From the NCBI GenBank assembly GCA_036387335.1, contig DASVTZ010000217.1, positions 22,690 to 86,689 of the forward strand: a stretch of DNA of 64,000 bases, in the 5' to 3' direction. The position numbers and the translations under genes were made by a program. Shown one piece after another: positions 1 through 9,111 of this stretch (positions within the stretch are counted from its first letter, which is position 1; every line of letters begins with the position of its first letter). This stretch comes from Longimicrobium sp. GTDB lineage: Bacteria > Gemmatimonadota > Gemmatimonadetes > Longimicrobiales > Longimicrobiaceae. Under the pieces are notes generated by a model that was given only the letters and a program-made list of their open reading frames with translations, had not been told where the DNA came from and made no database searches.

Positions 1-990
1 GTGCACCACGCGCTCGACGGCGGTGTCCGGCGTGACCTCGTCGGCGTAGGGGGTGCGGACGGCGCGGTACGACACGCGCGTGCGCCCGCCGCTGCGCTCC
101 AGGTCGGTGACGCTGTACGCGGCGCCGTACGACATCGCCTCGACGACGGGGACGCCGCCGGCCGTGGACAGCACGCGCAGGTGCGTGTGGCCGCCGACCA
201 CCAGGTCCACCGGCTCGGTGAGGGCGCTCGCCACGTCCAACATCTCCCCCGCGCACTCGCGCGACTCCTCCTCGGGCGCGGCGCCGGGGGAGCGGCACTC
301 CGCGCCGATGTGCATCGTGACCACCACGAAGTCCACGCCGGCTGCGCGCAGCTCGCGCACCGCCTGGTCGATGGCGGGAACCGCGGGGCGGAACTCCAGC
401 CCCGTCACCCGCCCGGGCACCACCATCTCCGGCGTGTTGGGAAGGGCGATCCCCACCACCCCGATACGGACCCCCCGCCGCTCGATGATCGTGTACGGCT
501 TCACCCACTCCGCGCGGCGCCCGGTGGAGGCCTGGTACAGGTTGGCCGCCACCCAGGGGAAGCGGCTCTCGCGCATGCGGTTGCGTAGCGTGTCCTGCCC
601 CCAGTCGAACTCGTGGTTCCCCGTCGCGGCCACGTCGTACCCCATCGCGTTGAAGGTCGCGATGGTGGCGCGCCCCCAGCTCAGGTTGGAGATGGCCGTC
701 CCCTGCATGTCGTCGCCAGCCGAGAGGAAGATGGTGGCTCCCGGAAAGTGCGCGGCCGCGCTGTCGAAGTGTGCGGCGATCACGGCGGCCCCGCCCGCGG
801 CGCGCGTCTCGCCCGAGCGCGGCGGCTGGGGCAGGATGCGCCCGTGGATGTCGTTGGTGTGCACCACCCGCAGCCGCTTCACCCCCGAGGGCGCGGCGGC
901 GGAGGGGGTCTGCATCGCGGGAGCACAGGCGCCCCCCAGGAGGAGCGCGAGCGCGACTCCCAGAGGCGCGGTGGAGCGGAACCGGTTCAT
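1..990 (-). CDS. 5'-nucleotidase/UshA-type metallophosphatase lipoprotein (C-terminus beyond window)
   Basis: Translated from the ATG at 990-988, the protein has a hydrophobic leader ending in LLLGGAC, a weak lipobox, so it is probably lipid-anchored or periplasmic. The dimetal phosphoesterase motifs follow in order: HTNDIHGR, SAGDDMQGT, GNHEFDWG, and GGHTHLRV near residue 290. These define the calcineurin-like domain of the 5'-nucleotidase/2',3'-cyclic phosphodiesterase family, which hydrolyses extracellular nucleotides to scavenge nucleosides and phosphate. The gene runs off the left edge, so the C-terminal substrate-binding domain of classical UshA cannot be checked. A single-domain bacterial metallophosphatase is the alternative. 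Family assignment is firm; the substrate is inferred. Confidence 0.9.
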   Translation of the reverse strand, partial: MNRFRSTAPLGVALALLLGGACAPAMQTPSAAAPSGVKRLRVVHTNDIHGRILPQPPRSGETRAAGGAAVIAAHFDSAAAHFPGATIFLSAGDDMQGTAISNLSWGRATIATFNAMGYDVAATGNHEFDWGQDTLRNRMRESRFPWVAANLYQASTGRRAEWVKPYTIIERRGVRIGVVGIALPNTPEMVVPGRVTGLEFRPAVPAIDQAVRELRAAGVDFVVVTMHIGAECRSPGAAPEEESRECAGEMLDVASALTEPVDLVVGGHTHLRVLSTAGGVPVVEAMSYGAAYSVTDLERSGGRTRVSYRAVRTPYADEVTPDTAVERVVH

Positions 991-1170
991 GCTGCTTCCG
1001 TAGCGGGTAAAACGTCGTCGTCGCGAACAAGATACGCCGCCCACACCCCCCTCCGCATCCCGCGGGCCGGGGCGGAGATGGGGCAGTGTGGGGCGTGCGC
1101 GTCCCAATTGCGCCCTTCCGTGAACCGGGTCGCGGGGCGAGCAAGAAACGCCAATCCGCGCAACTCCATG

Positions 1171-1216
1171 TGCCCGGCCCTTTTATCGGATCATTGCGGC
1201 CCGGCTTGTTTTTTTT
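1171..1216 (+). promoter_or_regulatory. Imperfect GC hairpin followed by eight Ts
   Basis: CCGGCC and GGCCCGG arms with one bulge flank an AT-rich loop and are followed within a few bases by a run of eight Ts at 1209-1216. No plus-strand gene lies upstream, so this would be a leader attenuator for the gene at 1277 rather than a gene-end terminator. The rest of 991-1276 shows no coding signal and holds the divergent upstream regions of the two flanking genes. Confidence 0.25.
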
Positions 1217-1276
1217 GTACACGCAGAACACTTTCGTTGTGCCCGCTGTACCCACCCCTCCCGCTGCCGAGGTACC

Positions 1277-1795
1277 ATGATCGACTCCGCTGCCGCGCCC
1301 GCTCGTCCGAACGACGATACGTACGAAACCTGCACGATCCAGCACGCCGGGTCCACCTACACCTTTCGCTTCTACAAGGGTTTTGCGAGCCGGGTGGTGT
1401 TCAACGCTCCGGACGGAACCCAGATCCCGGTTTACCAGCAGTCCGGCGTCTTCAAGTGCGAGCCCGCCGGCCCGGACCCGGACAGCACCATCAGCATCAA
1501 GGGCGGCCCCCTGGATCTGGACATCGAGGTGCAGATCAGCGACGGCCCCATCGGTCCGCCGGACTACGTGGGCCCCATCGCCGGCATCCAGATCGGGATG
1601 AAGAAGCGCGGCACCCCCGTATCGCCGCCGCAGCGCGTGACGCCCATCCGCGGCGCCGACCAGATCTCGCGCATCAACGTCAAGAACCGCGGCAACGGGG
1701 GCGGTGGCGGGGGCGGCGTGTACGCGCAGCAGCTCGACGACGGCGGTTGGCTGGACGTGACGAACACCGCGCAGTGCTGCCCGCCGCACTGCTGA
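1277..1795 (+). CDS. Hypothetical protein with glycine run and cysteine-rich tail
   Basis: A 172-residue protein I do not recognise. There is no signal peptide or membrane segment. The middle (residues 60-115) is rich in Pro, Gly and Asp with possible beta-strands; a run of seven glycines near residue 142 leads to a C-terminus ending QCCPPHC. The lone N-terminal Cys (CTIQH), one central Cys and the terminal Cys/His cluster could bind metal or form disulfides. Third-position GC bias supports it as a real gene. It is followed after 40 bp by a membrane protein on the same strand, so the two may be co-transcribed. Function unknown. Confidence 0.7.
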   Translation: MIDSAAAPARPNDDTYETCTIQHAGSTYTFRFYKGFASRVVFNAPDGTQIPVYQQSGVFKCEPAGPDPDSTISIKGGPLDLDIEVQISDGPIGPPDYVGPIAGIQIGMKKRGTPVSPPQRVTPIRGADQISRINVKNRGNGGGGGGGVYAQQLDDGGWLDVTNTAQCCPPHC

Positions 1796-1835
1796 CATCC
1801 GGCGGACGCGCTCTCTTTCAAGGACTCGGGACGCC

Positions 1836-2603
1836 ATGGTCAGCATGGGCCTGCAGCTGCTGGTGACGGCGCTGCTCCTCTCGTTCGGCGTGCTCTCGCT
1901 GGTGATCGCCGGGCGGGCGGCCTTCCAGAAGCCGTTCCACCAGGTGTTCTGGAAGCTGGCAGGCGGCGCGTTCGTCACGCACGGCACGCTGCAGGCGACG
2001 CAGAACCTGTGGGGATCGCTGGCCATGGCCGCGGGCATGTCATCCGCGACCATGGCCACCTACCTGCGCTACGTGCCCGCGTTCAACCACAGCCGCACCT
2101 TTCTGTGGCTGGCGTTCAGCGGAGTCGCGGTGTGGATGGCGCGGCGGGGTACGCTTCCGGGGCCGCGCGCGTGGGGTGGCATCGTGGTGGCGCTGGCCTG
2201 CGGGCTGCTGGTGGGAGCGCTGCTCGGCTACCACGAGGGCTCCATCCTGGCCAGCACGCACTACACGCGGGTGGCGCTGCTGGACGCGCTCGAGCTGGTG
2301 ATCCTCCTGGTGGTGCTGTTCGTCGCCCTCGTGAGCGGGCGCGTGGACCGGCACCTGTGGGGCGCGCTCGCGGTGTTCGCCACCATGGTCGCGCTCAACA
2401 TCGTGTGGTACGCGGCGATGAGCATGATAGACGACAAGCGCGTCTGGACGCCGGCTCCGTGGATGATGAGCGCGTACCGTGTCGTCCCCACCTCCGTGAT
2501 GGTCGCCATCGCCGTGCGGCGGCTGCAGCTGGCCAGGCGCGGGGTCAAGGTGCCCAGCCTGCTGGATCGCGGCTCGTCGGGAGCGCCCCTCCTGGCGGGG
2601 TGA
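1836..2603 (+). CDS. Hypothetical polytopic membrane protein (6-7 TM)
   Basis: A 255-residue integral membrane protein with about six or seven hydrophobic segments. The first spans residues 7-27; others lie near 88-105, 111-130, 147-170, 177-200 and 207-225. The C-terminus is basic and presumably cytoplasmic. No catalytic or transport motif is visible. The layout resembles the seven-helix sensory membrane proteins often found beside signalling genes in such genomes, but that is only an impression. It follows the Cys-tailed gene at 1277 and is closed by a type-B palindromic repeat starting 18 bp after its stop. Confidence 0.75.
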   Translation: MVSMGLQLLVTALLLSFGVLSLVIAGRAAFQKPFHQVFWKLAGGAFVTHGTLQATQNLWGSLAMAAGMSSATMATYLRYVPAFNHSRTFLWLAFSGVAVWMARRGTLPGPRAWGGIVVALACGLLVGALLGYHEGSILASTHYTRVALLDALELVILLVVLFVALVSGRVDRHLWGALAVFATMVALNIVWYAAMSMIDDKRVWTPAPWMMSAYRVVPTSVMVAIAVRRLQLARRGVKVPSLLDRGSSGAPLLAG

Positions 2604-2621
2604 GAGAGACGCAACTGCATG

Positions 2622-2716
2622 GCTCACACAGAGACACAGAGGCCACAGAGAGAACCGCAAAAAGGTTTTCTCTGTGGCTTTTCCGTTCCCTCTGTGCCCT
2701 CTGTGTGATGCTTTTC
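2622..2716. repeat. Type-B interspersed palindromic repeat, copy 1
   Basis: The left arm reads TCACACAGAGACACAGAGG and the right arm CCTCTGTGCCCTCTGTGTGA, with a central AACC..GGTT hairpin. It is followed by TGCTTTT, so the folded transcript resembles an intrinsic terminator for the plus-strand gene ending at 2603. Relatives lie at 14825, 19680, 31772, 44381 and 55441. Confidence 0.85.
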
Positions 2717-2721
2717 GCCGG

Positions 2722-3444
2722 TCAGGGCCACTCGCGGTACTTCACCAGGAGGCCAGCCAGGACCAGCCAAAAGAGGCCGTAGCCGAGCGCGTACGCCGCC
2801 GCGCCCCAGGCGATGCCGCCGGAAAGGAGCGCGTTGTAGACGTCGCTCACGGCGGAGTGCGGAGGGAGGACGAAGGAGATCGCCGCGCGCACGCCGGGGG
2901 TGAAGGGAAGGATCGGCGACGCCTGCACCAGCGACAGCCAGAAGTCGGTGAGGAAGAAGAGGATCACCGCCAGGATGCCGTCGCCGCGCGGCACCAGGGC
3001 GGAGAAGAAGGCCATGAGGCCGCCGTACACCACCGCCAGCAGGAGCGCCTGGAGGAGGAACCCGGGGTGCACCTGGACCTTTCCCCACGCGGCGAGCTGC
3101 GCGAAGAGCCAGAAGAAGGCGGCGGCCAGCATCGCCAGCGCCAGCGAGAGGAGCCAGCGCAGGCCGTAGAAGGCGAGCGGCCGTGTGGGGTGCGAAAACG
3201 CGAGGCGGTAGTAGCCGCGCCGCCGGTCGGTGGCGATGAAGCCGGCCAGCATCGCCACCATCCCCACCGTCGCCAGGTTGGCGATGGTGAAGGAGATGCC
3301 GAACGGCTCCAGCAGCTCGGCCACGTCGCCGGGCGTCTCGGTGACGTGCTCGTGGAGCGCGGGATCACCCAGGTAGAAGAGGAAGCCGGCCAGCGCGAGC
3401 GCCGCGATCCGCCAGCGAAGCTGCCGCAGGAGGATGGGGATCAT
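2722..3444 (-). CDS. ABC transporter permease (ABC-2-like)
   Basis: A 240-residue membrane protein with about six transmembrane helices and no soluble domain, the size of small ABC-2/NatB-like permeases. Its ATG at 3444 overlaps the TGA of the ATPase gene by four bases (ATGA), so the two are translationally coupled and form one exporter, presumably a homodimeric permease with the neighbouring ATPase. Genes of this pattern move antibiotics, lipids or ions outwards; the substrate cannot be told from sequence. The stop lies just past the type-B repeat, which would separate this operon from the convergent gene at 1836. Confidence 0.85.
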   Translation of the reverse strand: MIPILLRQLRWRIAALALAGFLFYLGDPALHEHVTETPGDVAELLEPFGISFTIANLATVGMVAMLAGFIATDRRRGYYRLAFSHPTRPLAFYGLRWLLSLALAMLAAAFFWLFAQLAAWGKVQVHPGFLLQALLLAVVYGGLMAFFSALVPRGDGILAVILFFLTDFWLSLVQASPILPFTPGVRAAISFVLPPHSAVSDVYNALLSGGIAWGAAAYALGYGLFWLVLAGLLVKYREWP

Positions 3445-4364
3445 CGCGCCACTCCGCGCACGCGCTCTTCCAGGCGCAGCCGCTGCGGCGCCACCGCGCG
3501 CACCACCACCCCGCGCGCCAGCAGTGCCGCCAGCCGCTCGCTGATCTCGCGAGGCGAGGCGGGGTCCACGCGAAAGGCCCATGGCGCGCCCTCCTCCTCC
3601 AGCGCGCCGGGAAAGACCTCGTGCACCGCCTTCACCGCGCCCGGGGTGTCTTCCACCTCCAGCCGGTAGGGCGGGTTGATGCCCTCGGCGGCGCGCAGGT
3701 CCAGCAGCTCGCGCACGCGCCCGCTCTCCAGCACGGCCACGAGGTCGGCGGTGCGCTCCAGCTCGTCCAGGTTGTGCGACGCGATCAGCAGGGTGCGCGC
3801 GGGGTCTTCGGCGCGCCACTCGGCCAGCACGCTGCGCAGCCGCGAGATCCACTCCGGGTCCAGCCCGCTGGTGGGCTCGTCCAGCACCATCACGCCGCGC
3901 GGGGCGAGGAGTGCCTGTGCCATCGCCAGGCGCTGCAGGTTGCCCTTGGACAGGTAGCCCACCCTTCGATTCGCCACCGCCGCGATCTCCATCCGCTCCA
4001 TCACCTCGTCCACGCGGGCGCGGGCGTGGTCCACCTCGGCGAGGGCGGCGTAGGCGTCCAGCGCGCCGCGCGTGGTCCACGACGGGGGGATCGCCACCAG
4101 CTCGGAGACGTAGGCCACGCCGTGCTTCTCCACGTAGCCGCGCGGCGCCATCCCGTGCACCTCCACCCGGCCGCGGGTGGGGCGGATGTAGCCGAGGAGG
4201 AGGCGGATCAGCGTGCTCTTGCCGGCGCCGTTGGGACCCACGATTCCCAGCGCGGTGCCGGGGGGCACGTCCAGCGTCACGCCGTCCAGGGCGCGCACGG
4301 CGCCGCCGCGCGCGCGCGCCAGCGGCCCGGCGAATTCCTTTACCACGTCGGTGAAGCGGATCAT
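3441..4364 (-). CDS. ABC transporter ATP-binding protein
   Basis: A 307-residue nucleotide-binding subunit. Walker A is GPNGAGKST, Walker B with the catalytic glutamate is VMVLDEPTSGLDP, and the H-loop is IASHNLDE. The signature motif is unusual, LSKGN instead of LSGGQ, as seen in several drug- or bacitracin-type exporters. The C-terminal 80 residues match the regulatory tail common in ABC-2 export ATPases. I chose the ATG at 4364 (MIRFTDVVKEF) because the family begins there; upstream in-frame codons are GC-rich shadow sequence. It is coupled to the permease downstream. Confidence 0.92.
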   Translation of the reverse strand: MIRFTDVVKEFAGPLARARGGAVRALDGVTLDVPPGTALGIVGPNGAGKSTLIRLLLGYIRPTRGRVEVHGMAPRGYVEKHGVAYVSELVAIPPSWTTRGALDAYAALAEVDHARARVDEVMERMEIAAVANRRVGYLSKGNLQRLAMAQALLAPRGVMVLDEPTSGLDPEWISRLRSVLAEWRAEDPARTLLIASHNLDELERTADLVAVLESGRVRELLDLRAAEGINPPYRLEVEDTPGAVKAVHEVFPGALEEEGAPWAFRVDPASPREISERLAALLARGVVVRAVAPQRLRLEERVRGVAR

Positions 4365-4435
4365 GGGCGGGAGCGTACCGTGGGCCTCCGTGCGGCGCAA
4401 GGGCGCGGAACGGTTTCTGCGCCGCGGCTGCGGCC

Positions 4436-5212
4436 ATGAACACGCCCAGGCACGCACACGAGCATCCCGAGCGGGGCCCCCTCCGCCCTCTCCTGAGCGG
4501 CATCGGCCGGTGGGTGGGCGGATTCTACACCGCGATCGGCGCCTTTTTCCTGCTGGCCATGGCGGTGATGCTGGCCGGCGTGGCCGCCTTCGCCGCCATC
4601 GCCGACGCCGTGAGCGACGGCGAGACGGAAGCGTTGGACCGCGCCATCCTCCTCTCGCTCAACAAGCAGGCGAGCCCGCGGCTGGACGACTTCGCTATGA
4701 ACGTGACGGCGCTGGGTTCGGGGCTTGTGGTGGGGATCGTGGTGGCGGTGGCGAGCGTGTACCTGTGGGGGAGCCGCCACCGCTACTCCGCCGTGCTGCT
4801 CTGGGTGGCGCTGAGCGGGTCCTGGATCCTGAGCAGCATCCTGAAGGCGTTCTTCAACCGGGCGCGCCCCAACCTCTTTCCGTGGCGCACGCCGCACGCC
4901 TTCCAGGCCTCCTTTCCCTCCGGCCACTCCATCACGGCGATGGTGGGCTACGCGACGCTGGCGTACCTCGTGGCGCGCCTTCTTCCGCAGCGGGGCCTGC
5001 GCTGGTTCACCGTCGGCGTGGCGGCGACGATCGTGGCGCTGGTCGGCTGGTCGCGGATGTACCTGGGCGTGCACTGGCCCTCCGACGTGCTGGGCGGCTA
5101 CGCCACCGGCCTGGCCTGGGCATCGTTCTGCGGCCTCGGCCTGAGCGCCGTCCGCTACTTCCGCTACCGCCGCCCCGAGCTCGTCGCGGAAGAAAAAGAC
5201 CTGGAGAAGTGA
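4436..5212 (+). CDS. PAP2-family membrane phosphatase
   Basis: A 258-residue membrane protein with the three-part acid-phosphatase signature: KAFFNRARP (KX6RP), PSGHS, and SRMYLGVHWPSD (SRX5HX3D). Five to six transmembrane helices surround these motifs, placing the active site at the periplasmic face. Such enzymes dephosphorylate phosphatidic acid, phosphatidylglycerophosphate or undecaprenyl pyrophosphate; the recycling role (BacA-independent undecaprenyl phosphate supply) is the commonest in bacteria but cannot be fixed here. It diverges from the ABC operon across 71 bp that must hold both promoters. Confidence 0.93.
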   Translation: MNTPRHAHEHPERGPLRPLLSGIGRWVGGFYTAIGAFFLLAMAVMLAGVAAFAAIADAVSDGETEALDRAILLSLNKQASPRLDDFAMNVTALGSGLVVGIVVAVASVYLWGSRHRYSAVLLWVALSGSWILSSILKAFFNRARPNLFPWRTPHAFQASFPSGHSITAMVGYATLAYLVARLLPQRGLRWFTVGVAATIVALVGWSRMYLGVHWPSDVLGGYATGLAWASFCGLGLSAVRYFRYRRPELVAEEKDLEK

Positions 5213-5223
5213 AAAAAAGATGG

Positions 5224-5296
5224 CCTCACGCGGAGGCGCGGAGACGCGGGAGAGAACTCAGCGCCTCTCTCTGCGTCTCCGCGCCTCCGCGTGAGA
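5224..5296. repeat. Type-A interspersed palindromic repeat, copy 1
   Basis: The left arm TCACGCGGAGGCGCGGAGAC is mirrored by GTCTCCGCGCCTCCGCGTGA around a short centre. It starts 11 bp after the stop of the PAP2 gene and ends 7 bp before the stop of the convergent L,D-transpeptidase gene, so it is placed as a bidirectional terminator. Other copies: 9112 (one arm), 19640 (hosting a type-B copy), 28661 (decayed), 44336 (one arm), 56523. Confidence 0.85.
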
Positions 5297-5303
5297 CCTG
5301 CTG

Positions 5304-6119
5304 TTAGCGGGGCTGCGAAGCGCCGTCCGTCGAAGCGAGGGCGACCGTGGCGGTGCGGTCCGGCAGGACGGCCTCATCGGTGCGCGCCATGCGGAGCGCC
5401 GTCGCCGGGCGCGAGGCGCCGAGGCGTGCCAGCACCGGCGCGGGGTCGGCGCCGGCCAGGCGCAGCTCGTCGCCCACGCGCGTGGCGTAGGCACCGCCGG
5501 CCCGCGCGTACACGTCCGGGAGGATGGTCACCGAGTCGGCGGCCACCTCGGTCAGGCGGTACTCGATCCGGGCGCGCACCCGGCCCGAGAGCGCGACTTC
5601 ACGGGTCGCGCGCGGCGTGCGGGCCAGGTGCTCCACCGTGCTGTCGGAGATGGCCGAGCCGTCCTCGCGCAGGATCATCCGGGCCAGCTCCATCACGTCC
5701 GCGTTGCGCATGCGGATGCAGCCGTGCGACGCGGGGCTCCCCAGGTACCGCTCGTTGCCGGCGGGCGTGCCGTGCACGTAATAGTCGCCGAAGAGGTGGA
5801 TCTTGACCCGCCCCATCGGATTCGACCAGCCCGGACCGGCCTTCTTCTCGTTGCGCGCCCAGGCGGCGCCCGGCGGGGGCGTCCAGCTCGGGTTCCACAC
5901 CATCCGCCGCAGCCCCGTGGCGCCCGTGGGGGTGGCGTAGCGCGCGCGGCCCACCGACACCGGGTACGAGCGGACGCGCTCGCCGCCCTGCATCACGTCC
6001 AGCCGGCCGGCGGGGATGTTGACGACCAGCTCCATGGGCCCCTGCGCGCGGGCGGGAGCGGCGATGGCGGAAGCGCCCAGGATCAGCGCGGTCGAGGTCA
6101 GGCGAAGAAGAGAGGTCAT
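5304..6119 (-). CDS. L,D-transpeptidase (YkuD domain), exported
   Basis: A 271-residue protein starting at the ATG at 6119, with a Sec signal peptide (residues 1-26, ending ARAQ). The YkuD domain follows directly: GRLDVMQGGERVRSYPVSVG, the conserved HGT at 116-118, and the catalytic SHGCIRMRN with Cys134. These enzymes cross-link peptidoglycan through 3-3 bonds or attach proteins to it in the periplasm. A tail of about 100 residues after the catalytic domain carries no domain I recognise. It converges on the PAP2 gene, another envelope enzyme. Confidence 0.93.
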   Translation of the reverse strand: MTSLLRLTSTALILGASAIAAPARAQGPMELVVNIPAGRLDVMQGGERVRSYPVSVGRARYATPTGATGLRRMVWNPSWTPPPGAAWARNEKKAGPGWSNPMGRVKIHLFGDYYVHGTPAGNERYLGSPASHGCIRMRNADVMELARMILREDGSAISDSTVEHLARTPRATREVALSGRVRARIEYRLTEVAADSVTILPDVYARAGGAYATRVGDELRLAGADPAPVLARLGASRPATALRMARTDEAVLPDRTATVALASTDGASQPR

Positions 6120-6379
6120 GGTCGGGTCCGGGTCTGTCGTTGCGGGCCGCGGGGGGCGCTTCCTCCATCCCTCCCGTCGCGACCGCGGGCGCTGCACCGC
6201 CTGCGGCCATCTACGTCGCGCCCCGTGCGGTGTTTCAGGCGGCGAGATCGTGGGTGCAACGTACCCGTATCACCTCGGCGCCACATTGGTCATCTGACCC
6301 CCCGCCGTGCGGACGCTGGACGGAGCGGCCTCAGAGCGGCACATTCCGAGGGGGCACCCTCCACCGTCCATCCGATCCG

Positions 6380-9085
6380 ATGCTTCCAGACCGACACGCG
6401 GCAGCCTCCAGGCTTCGCCTGCGCAGGGCGCTGCTCTTCGCGGCGCTCGGCTACGTTTACGTGGCGGCCGTGCTCGCCGTGCTCTGCGGCGCGGTCGTCA
6501 TTCTGGCGAGGCTCGGGCTGGGCGCGATCGGGTGGTACGCGCTGGGCGGGCTGGTCTTCTACCTCGTCATCGCGCTCGTGGTGGGGTTCGCGCCTCCCGC
6601 CGGAAGGCTGGTGACCCGCGAGGAGTGCCCCGAGCTCTTCCGCGCGATCGACCGCGCACGCGGGGAGATGCGCGCGCCCGGGCTGGACGGCGTGTTCCTG
6701 ACGCACGAGCTGAACGCGGGTGTGATGGAGCGCCCGCGCTTCGGGACGGTGGGATGGACCCAGCGCTACCTCCTGCTGGGCCTTCCCCTGCTGTACGCGC
6801 TTCCTGAAGACGAGCTGCGGGCGATCCTGGCGCACGAGCTCGCCCACCTTTCGCGCCAGCACAGCCGCTCGCGCCGCCTCCTTGCGCGCGCGGAGGTGAC
6901 GTGGCAGGTGCTGGTGACGGGCTTCACGCACTCGTTCCGCTGGGCCTCCTTTCTCTTCGCCCCCTTCTTCCGCTGGTACACGCCCCGGCTGGAGGCACGG
7001 ACCCAGGAGGCGAGCCGGGGCCACGAGTTCGAGAGCGACCACCTCGGCGCGCGCGTGTCCGGCGTGGAGGTGGCGGCGCGCGCCCTTCTGCGGCTCACGC
7101 TGTGGACGGTGCGGCTGGAGCGGGTGGTGTGGCCGTCCGTCTTCCGCGGTTCGCTGGAGCGGCCCGCGCCCGCCGCGGACGACTTCCTCGGCGTGCTGGA
7201 CGTGGTGCGCGAGCCGCTCGCCCCGGCGGAGGTGGAGCGCGGAGTGCGCGCGGCGCTGCGCGACCGCACGCTGGACAGCCACAGCCATCCCAGCCTGGCG
7301 GACCGCCTGGAGGCGCTCGGCGCGGACCCGGCGGAGGCGGAGCGCGCCCTTGCGGCGGCAACGGGCGAGTCCGCCGCGGCGGCGTTCCTGGGCCCGGCCG
7401 CCCCGACGCTGGCTTCCGAGGTGGGCGCGGCGTGGGCGGAGACCGCCGGACACCTCTGGCGGCAGTGCCACGCGGATGCCCGCGTCTGGACCGATGCCGC
7501 GCATCCCGCCGCGGATGCGACGTGGGCGCACGCGCGCTGGGCCGCGCACTGTGAGCCGCCGGAGACCGCCATCCCCCTCCTTCGCCGCGTGCAGGACCGC
7601 ACCGAGGCGCGCGTGCTCCTGGGCGCCCTCCTCCTGCAGCAGGAGGACCACGCCGCGCACGACGAGGCCGTGCGGCTGCTGGAAGCGGAGAGCCGCCGCG
7701 ACACGGCGCTGGCCATCCACGCCAACGAGGCGCTGGAGCAGTACTACGCCCGCGTGGGGTGGCCCCGAGACCTTCAGCGCTGCCGCGAGCGCCGCCCCCG
7801 TCTGCGCGAGGCGGCGCTGCGTGCGCTGCAGGAGCGCACCACGCTCTCGCGGCGCGACGCGCTGCGCCCGTACCGGCTTCCGCCCTCCGCGCGCGACGAG
7901 CTCGTGGCCGCGCTGCGCGAGTTCCCAGAGATCCGCCGCGCGTACCTGGTGCAGAAGAAGGTGCGCGAGGAGGGCGAGGCGCCGGCGGTGGTGCTCGCGC
8001 TGGAGATGGGCACCCCGTGGTACCGGCACAGCTCCGGGAACCGGGCGCTGGAGGTGTGCCAGCGACTTCTTCCCCGCGTCCAGCTCCCCGAGCCGCTGGA
8101 CCTGATCGTCCCCGTGGACGGTGCCCACTCGCTGCGCGGGCGGCTGCGCAGCCTCGCCGGGGCCGAGGTCTACCGCCGGGAGGGCGCACCACCCGCCGCC
8201 GCCGCGCCCCTCTCCGTGGGGTGGTCCGCGCCCGCGTGGTACTCGCCGCGCAACCTGCTGATGGCGGGCGGCGCGGGGGTGGTGCTCGTCGCAGGCATCG
8301 CGGTCGTCGCGGATCCGGACGACGCGCCCTCTACCGCCGCGGAGCAGTCGGCCGAGGTGGGGAAGCTGCGCGCGGCCGCCACCCTGAACCCCCAGGATTC
8401 GGTCGCAGCGCGCGATTACGCGAGGGCGCTGGTGGACGAGGAGAGGTGGGACGAAGCGCGTCCGGCGCTCGAGGCGGCGGTGCGCCTCAACCCGCGCGAC
8501 GCCAATCTGCGCAACTCGCTGGGGTGGGCGCTCATGCAGAAGGAGGAGTTCGAGGAGGCGGTTCCGCACCTGCGCATGGCGATCGCCCTGGACTCGGCGC
8601 ACGTGGACGCGCGCCACAACCTCGCCTGGGTGCACGCCCGCCAGGGGCGATACGCCGCGGCCGAGCCCGAGTACCGCAGAGTGATCCGGCTGGCCCCGCG
8701 CCGCGCCAACGCGCACGCCGAACTCGGCGCGGTGCTCCTCTACCTCAACCGGCTGGACGAAGCCGAGATGGAGCTGGACGAAGCGGTGCGCCTGGACCCC
8801 AGCGACCCCGCGAACCACCTGGCGCGCGCGCGGGCGTACAAGGCGCGGAGCGACCTGGGCGGGGCGGTGGAGTCGTATCGCAAGGCCGCCGCGCTCGATC
8901 CACAGGCGTACGTCTGGGCCGAGGTTGGGCACATCGAGCACCTGCGCGGCAACTTCCGCGAGTCCGCCGCCGCGTTCGAGATGGCGGCGAAGGCGGATCC
9001 CAAGTACTTCGAAAAGGATGAGTACCGGCGCGAGATCTGGGAGGCCTCGCAAGCCGGGCGGATGTACGTGCCGCCCGAGTCGTAG
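6380..9085 (+). CDS. M48-type membrane metalloprotease fused to TPR repeats
   Basis: A 901-residue protein. Two transmembrane helices (about 18-44 and 50-71) precede an M48 zinc protease domain with HELAH at 152-156 and a downstream FESDHLGA segment that would carry the third zinc ligand. A long linker follows, with one more hydrophobic helix near residues 635-650 and then about five tetratricopeptide repeats to the end. The protease head resembles HtpX and BlaR-like M48 enzymes, which act in membrane protein quality control; TPRs usually recruit partners. The start ATG at 6380 was chosen because the hydrophobic N-terminus begins there. The fusion of an integral M48 with a TPR tail is less usual than secreted M48-TPR (BepA). 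Confidence 0.88.
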   Translation: MLPDRHAAASRLRLRRALLFAALGYVYVAAVLAVLCGAVVILARLGLGAIGWYALGGLVFYLVIALVVGFAPPAGRLVTREECPELFRAIDRARGEMRAPGLDGVFLTHELNAGVMERPRFGTVGWTQRYLLLGLPLLYALPEDELRAILAHELAHLSRQHSRSRRLLARAEVTWQVLVTGFTHSFRWASFLFAPFFRWYTPRLEARTQEASRGHEFESDHLGARVSGVEVAARALLRLTLWTVRLERVVWPSVFRGSLERPAPAADDFLGVLDVVREPLAPAEVERGVRAALRDRTLDSHSHPSLADRLEALGADPAEAERALAAATGESAAAAFLGPAAPTLASEVGAAWAETAGHLWRQCHADARVWTDAAHPAADATWAHARWAAHCEPPETAIPLLRRVQDRTEARVLLGALLLQQEDHAAHDEAVRLLEAESRRDTALAIHANEALEQYYARVGWPRDLQRCRERRPRLREAALRALQERTTLSRRDALRPYRLPPSARDELVAALREFPEIRRAYLVQKKVREEGEAPAVVLALEMGTPWYRHSSGNRALEVCQRLLPRVQLPEPLDLIVPVDGAHSLRGRLRSLAGAEVYRREGAPPAAAAPLSVGWSAPAWYSPRNLLMAGGAGVVLVAGIAVVADPDDAPSTAAEQSAEVGKLRAAATLNPQDSVAARDYARALVDEERWDEARPALEAAVRLNPRDANLRNSLGWALMQKEEFEEAVPHLRMAIALDSAHVDARHNLAWVHARQGRYAAAEPEYRRVIRLAPRRANAHAELGAVLLYLNRLDEAEMELDEAVRLDPSDPANHLARARAYKARSDLGGAVESYRKAAALDPQAYVWAEVGHIEHLRGNFRESAAAFEMAAKADPKYFEKDEYRREIWEASQAGRMYVPPES

Positions 9086-9111
9086 CGGCGGCCAGGTTGT
9101 TGAACAGCGGG

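Noticed and set aside
6290..9052. 920-residue minus-strand frame opposite the M48-TPR gene
   Set aside because: Arg/His/Gly-rich composition typical of antisense reading of GC-rich codons; the plus strand has clear domains and motifs.
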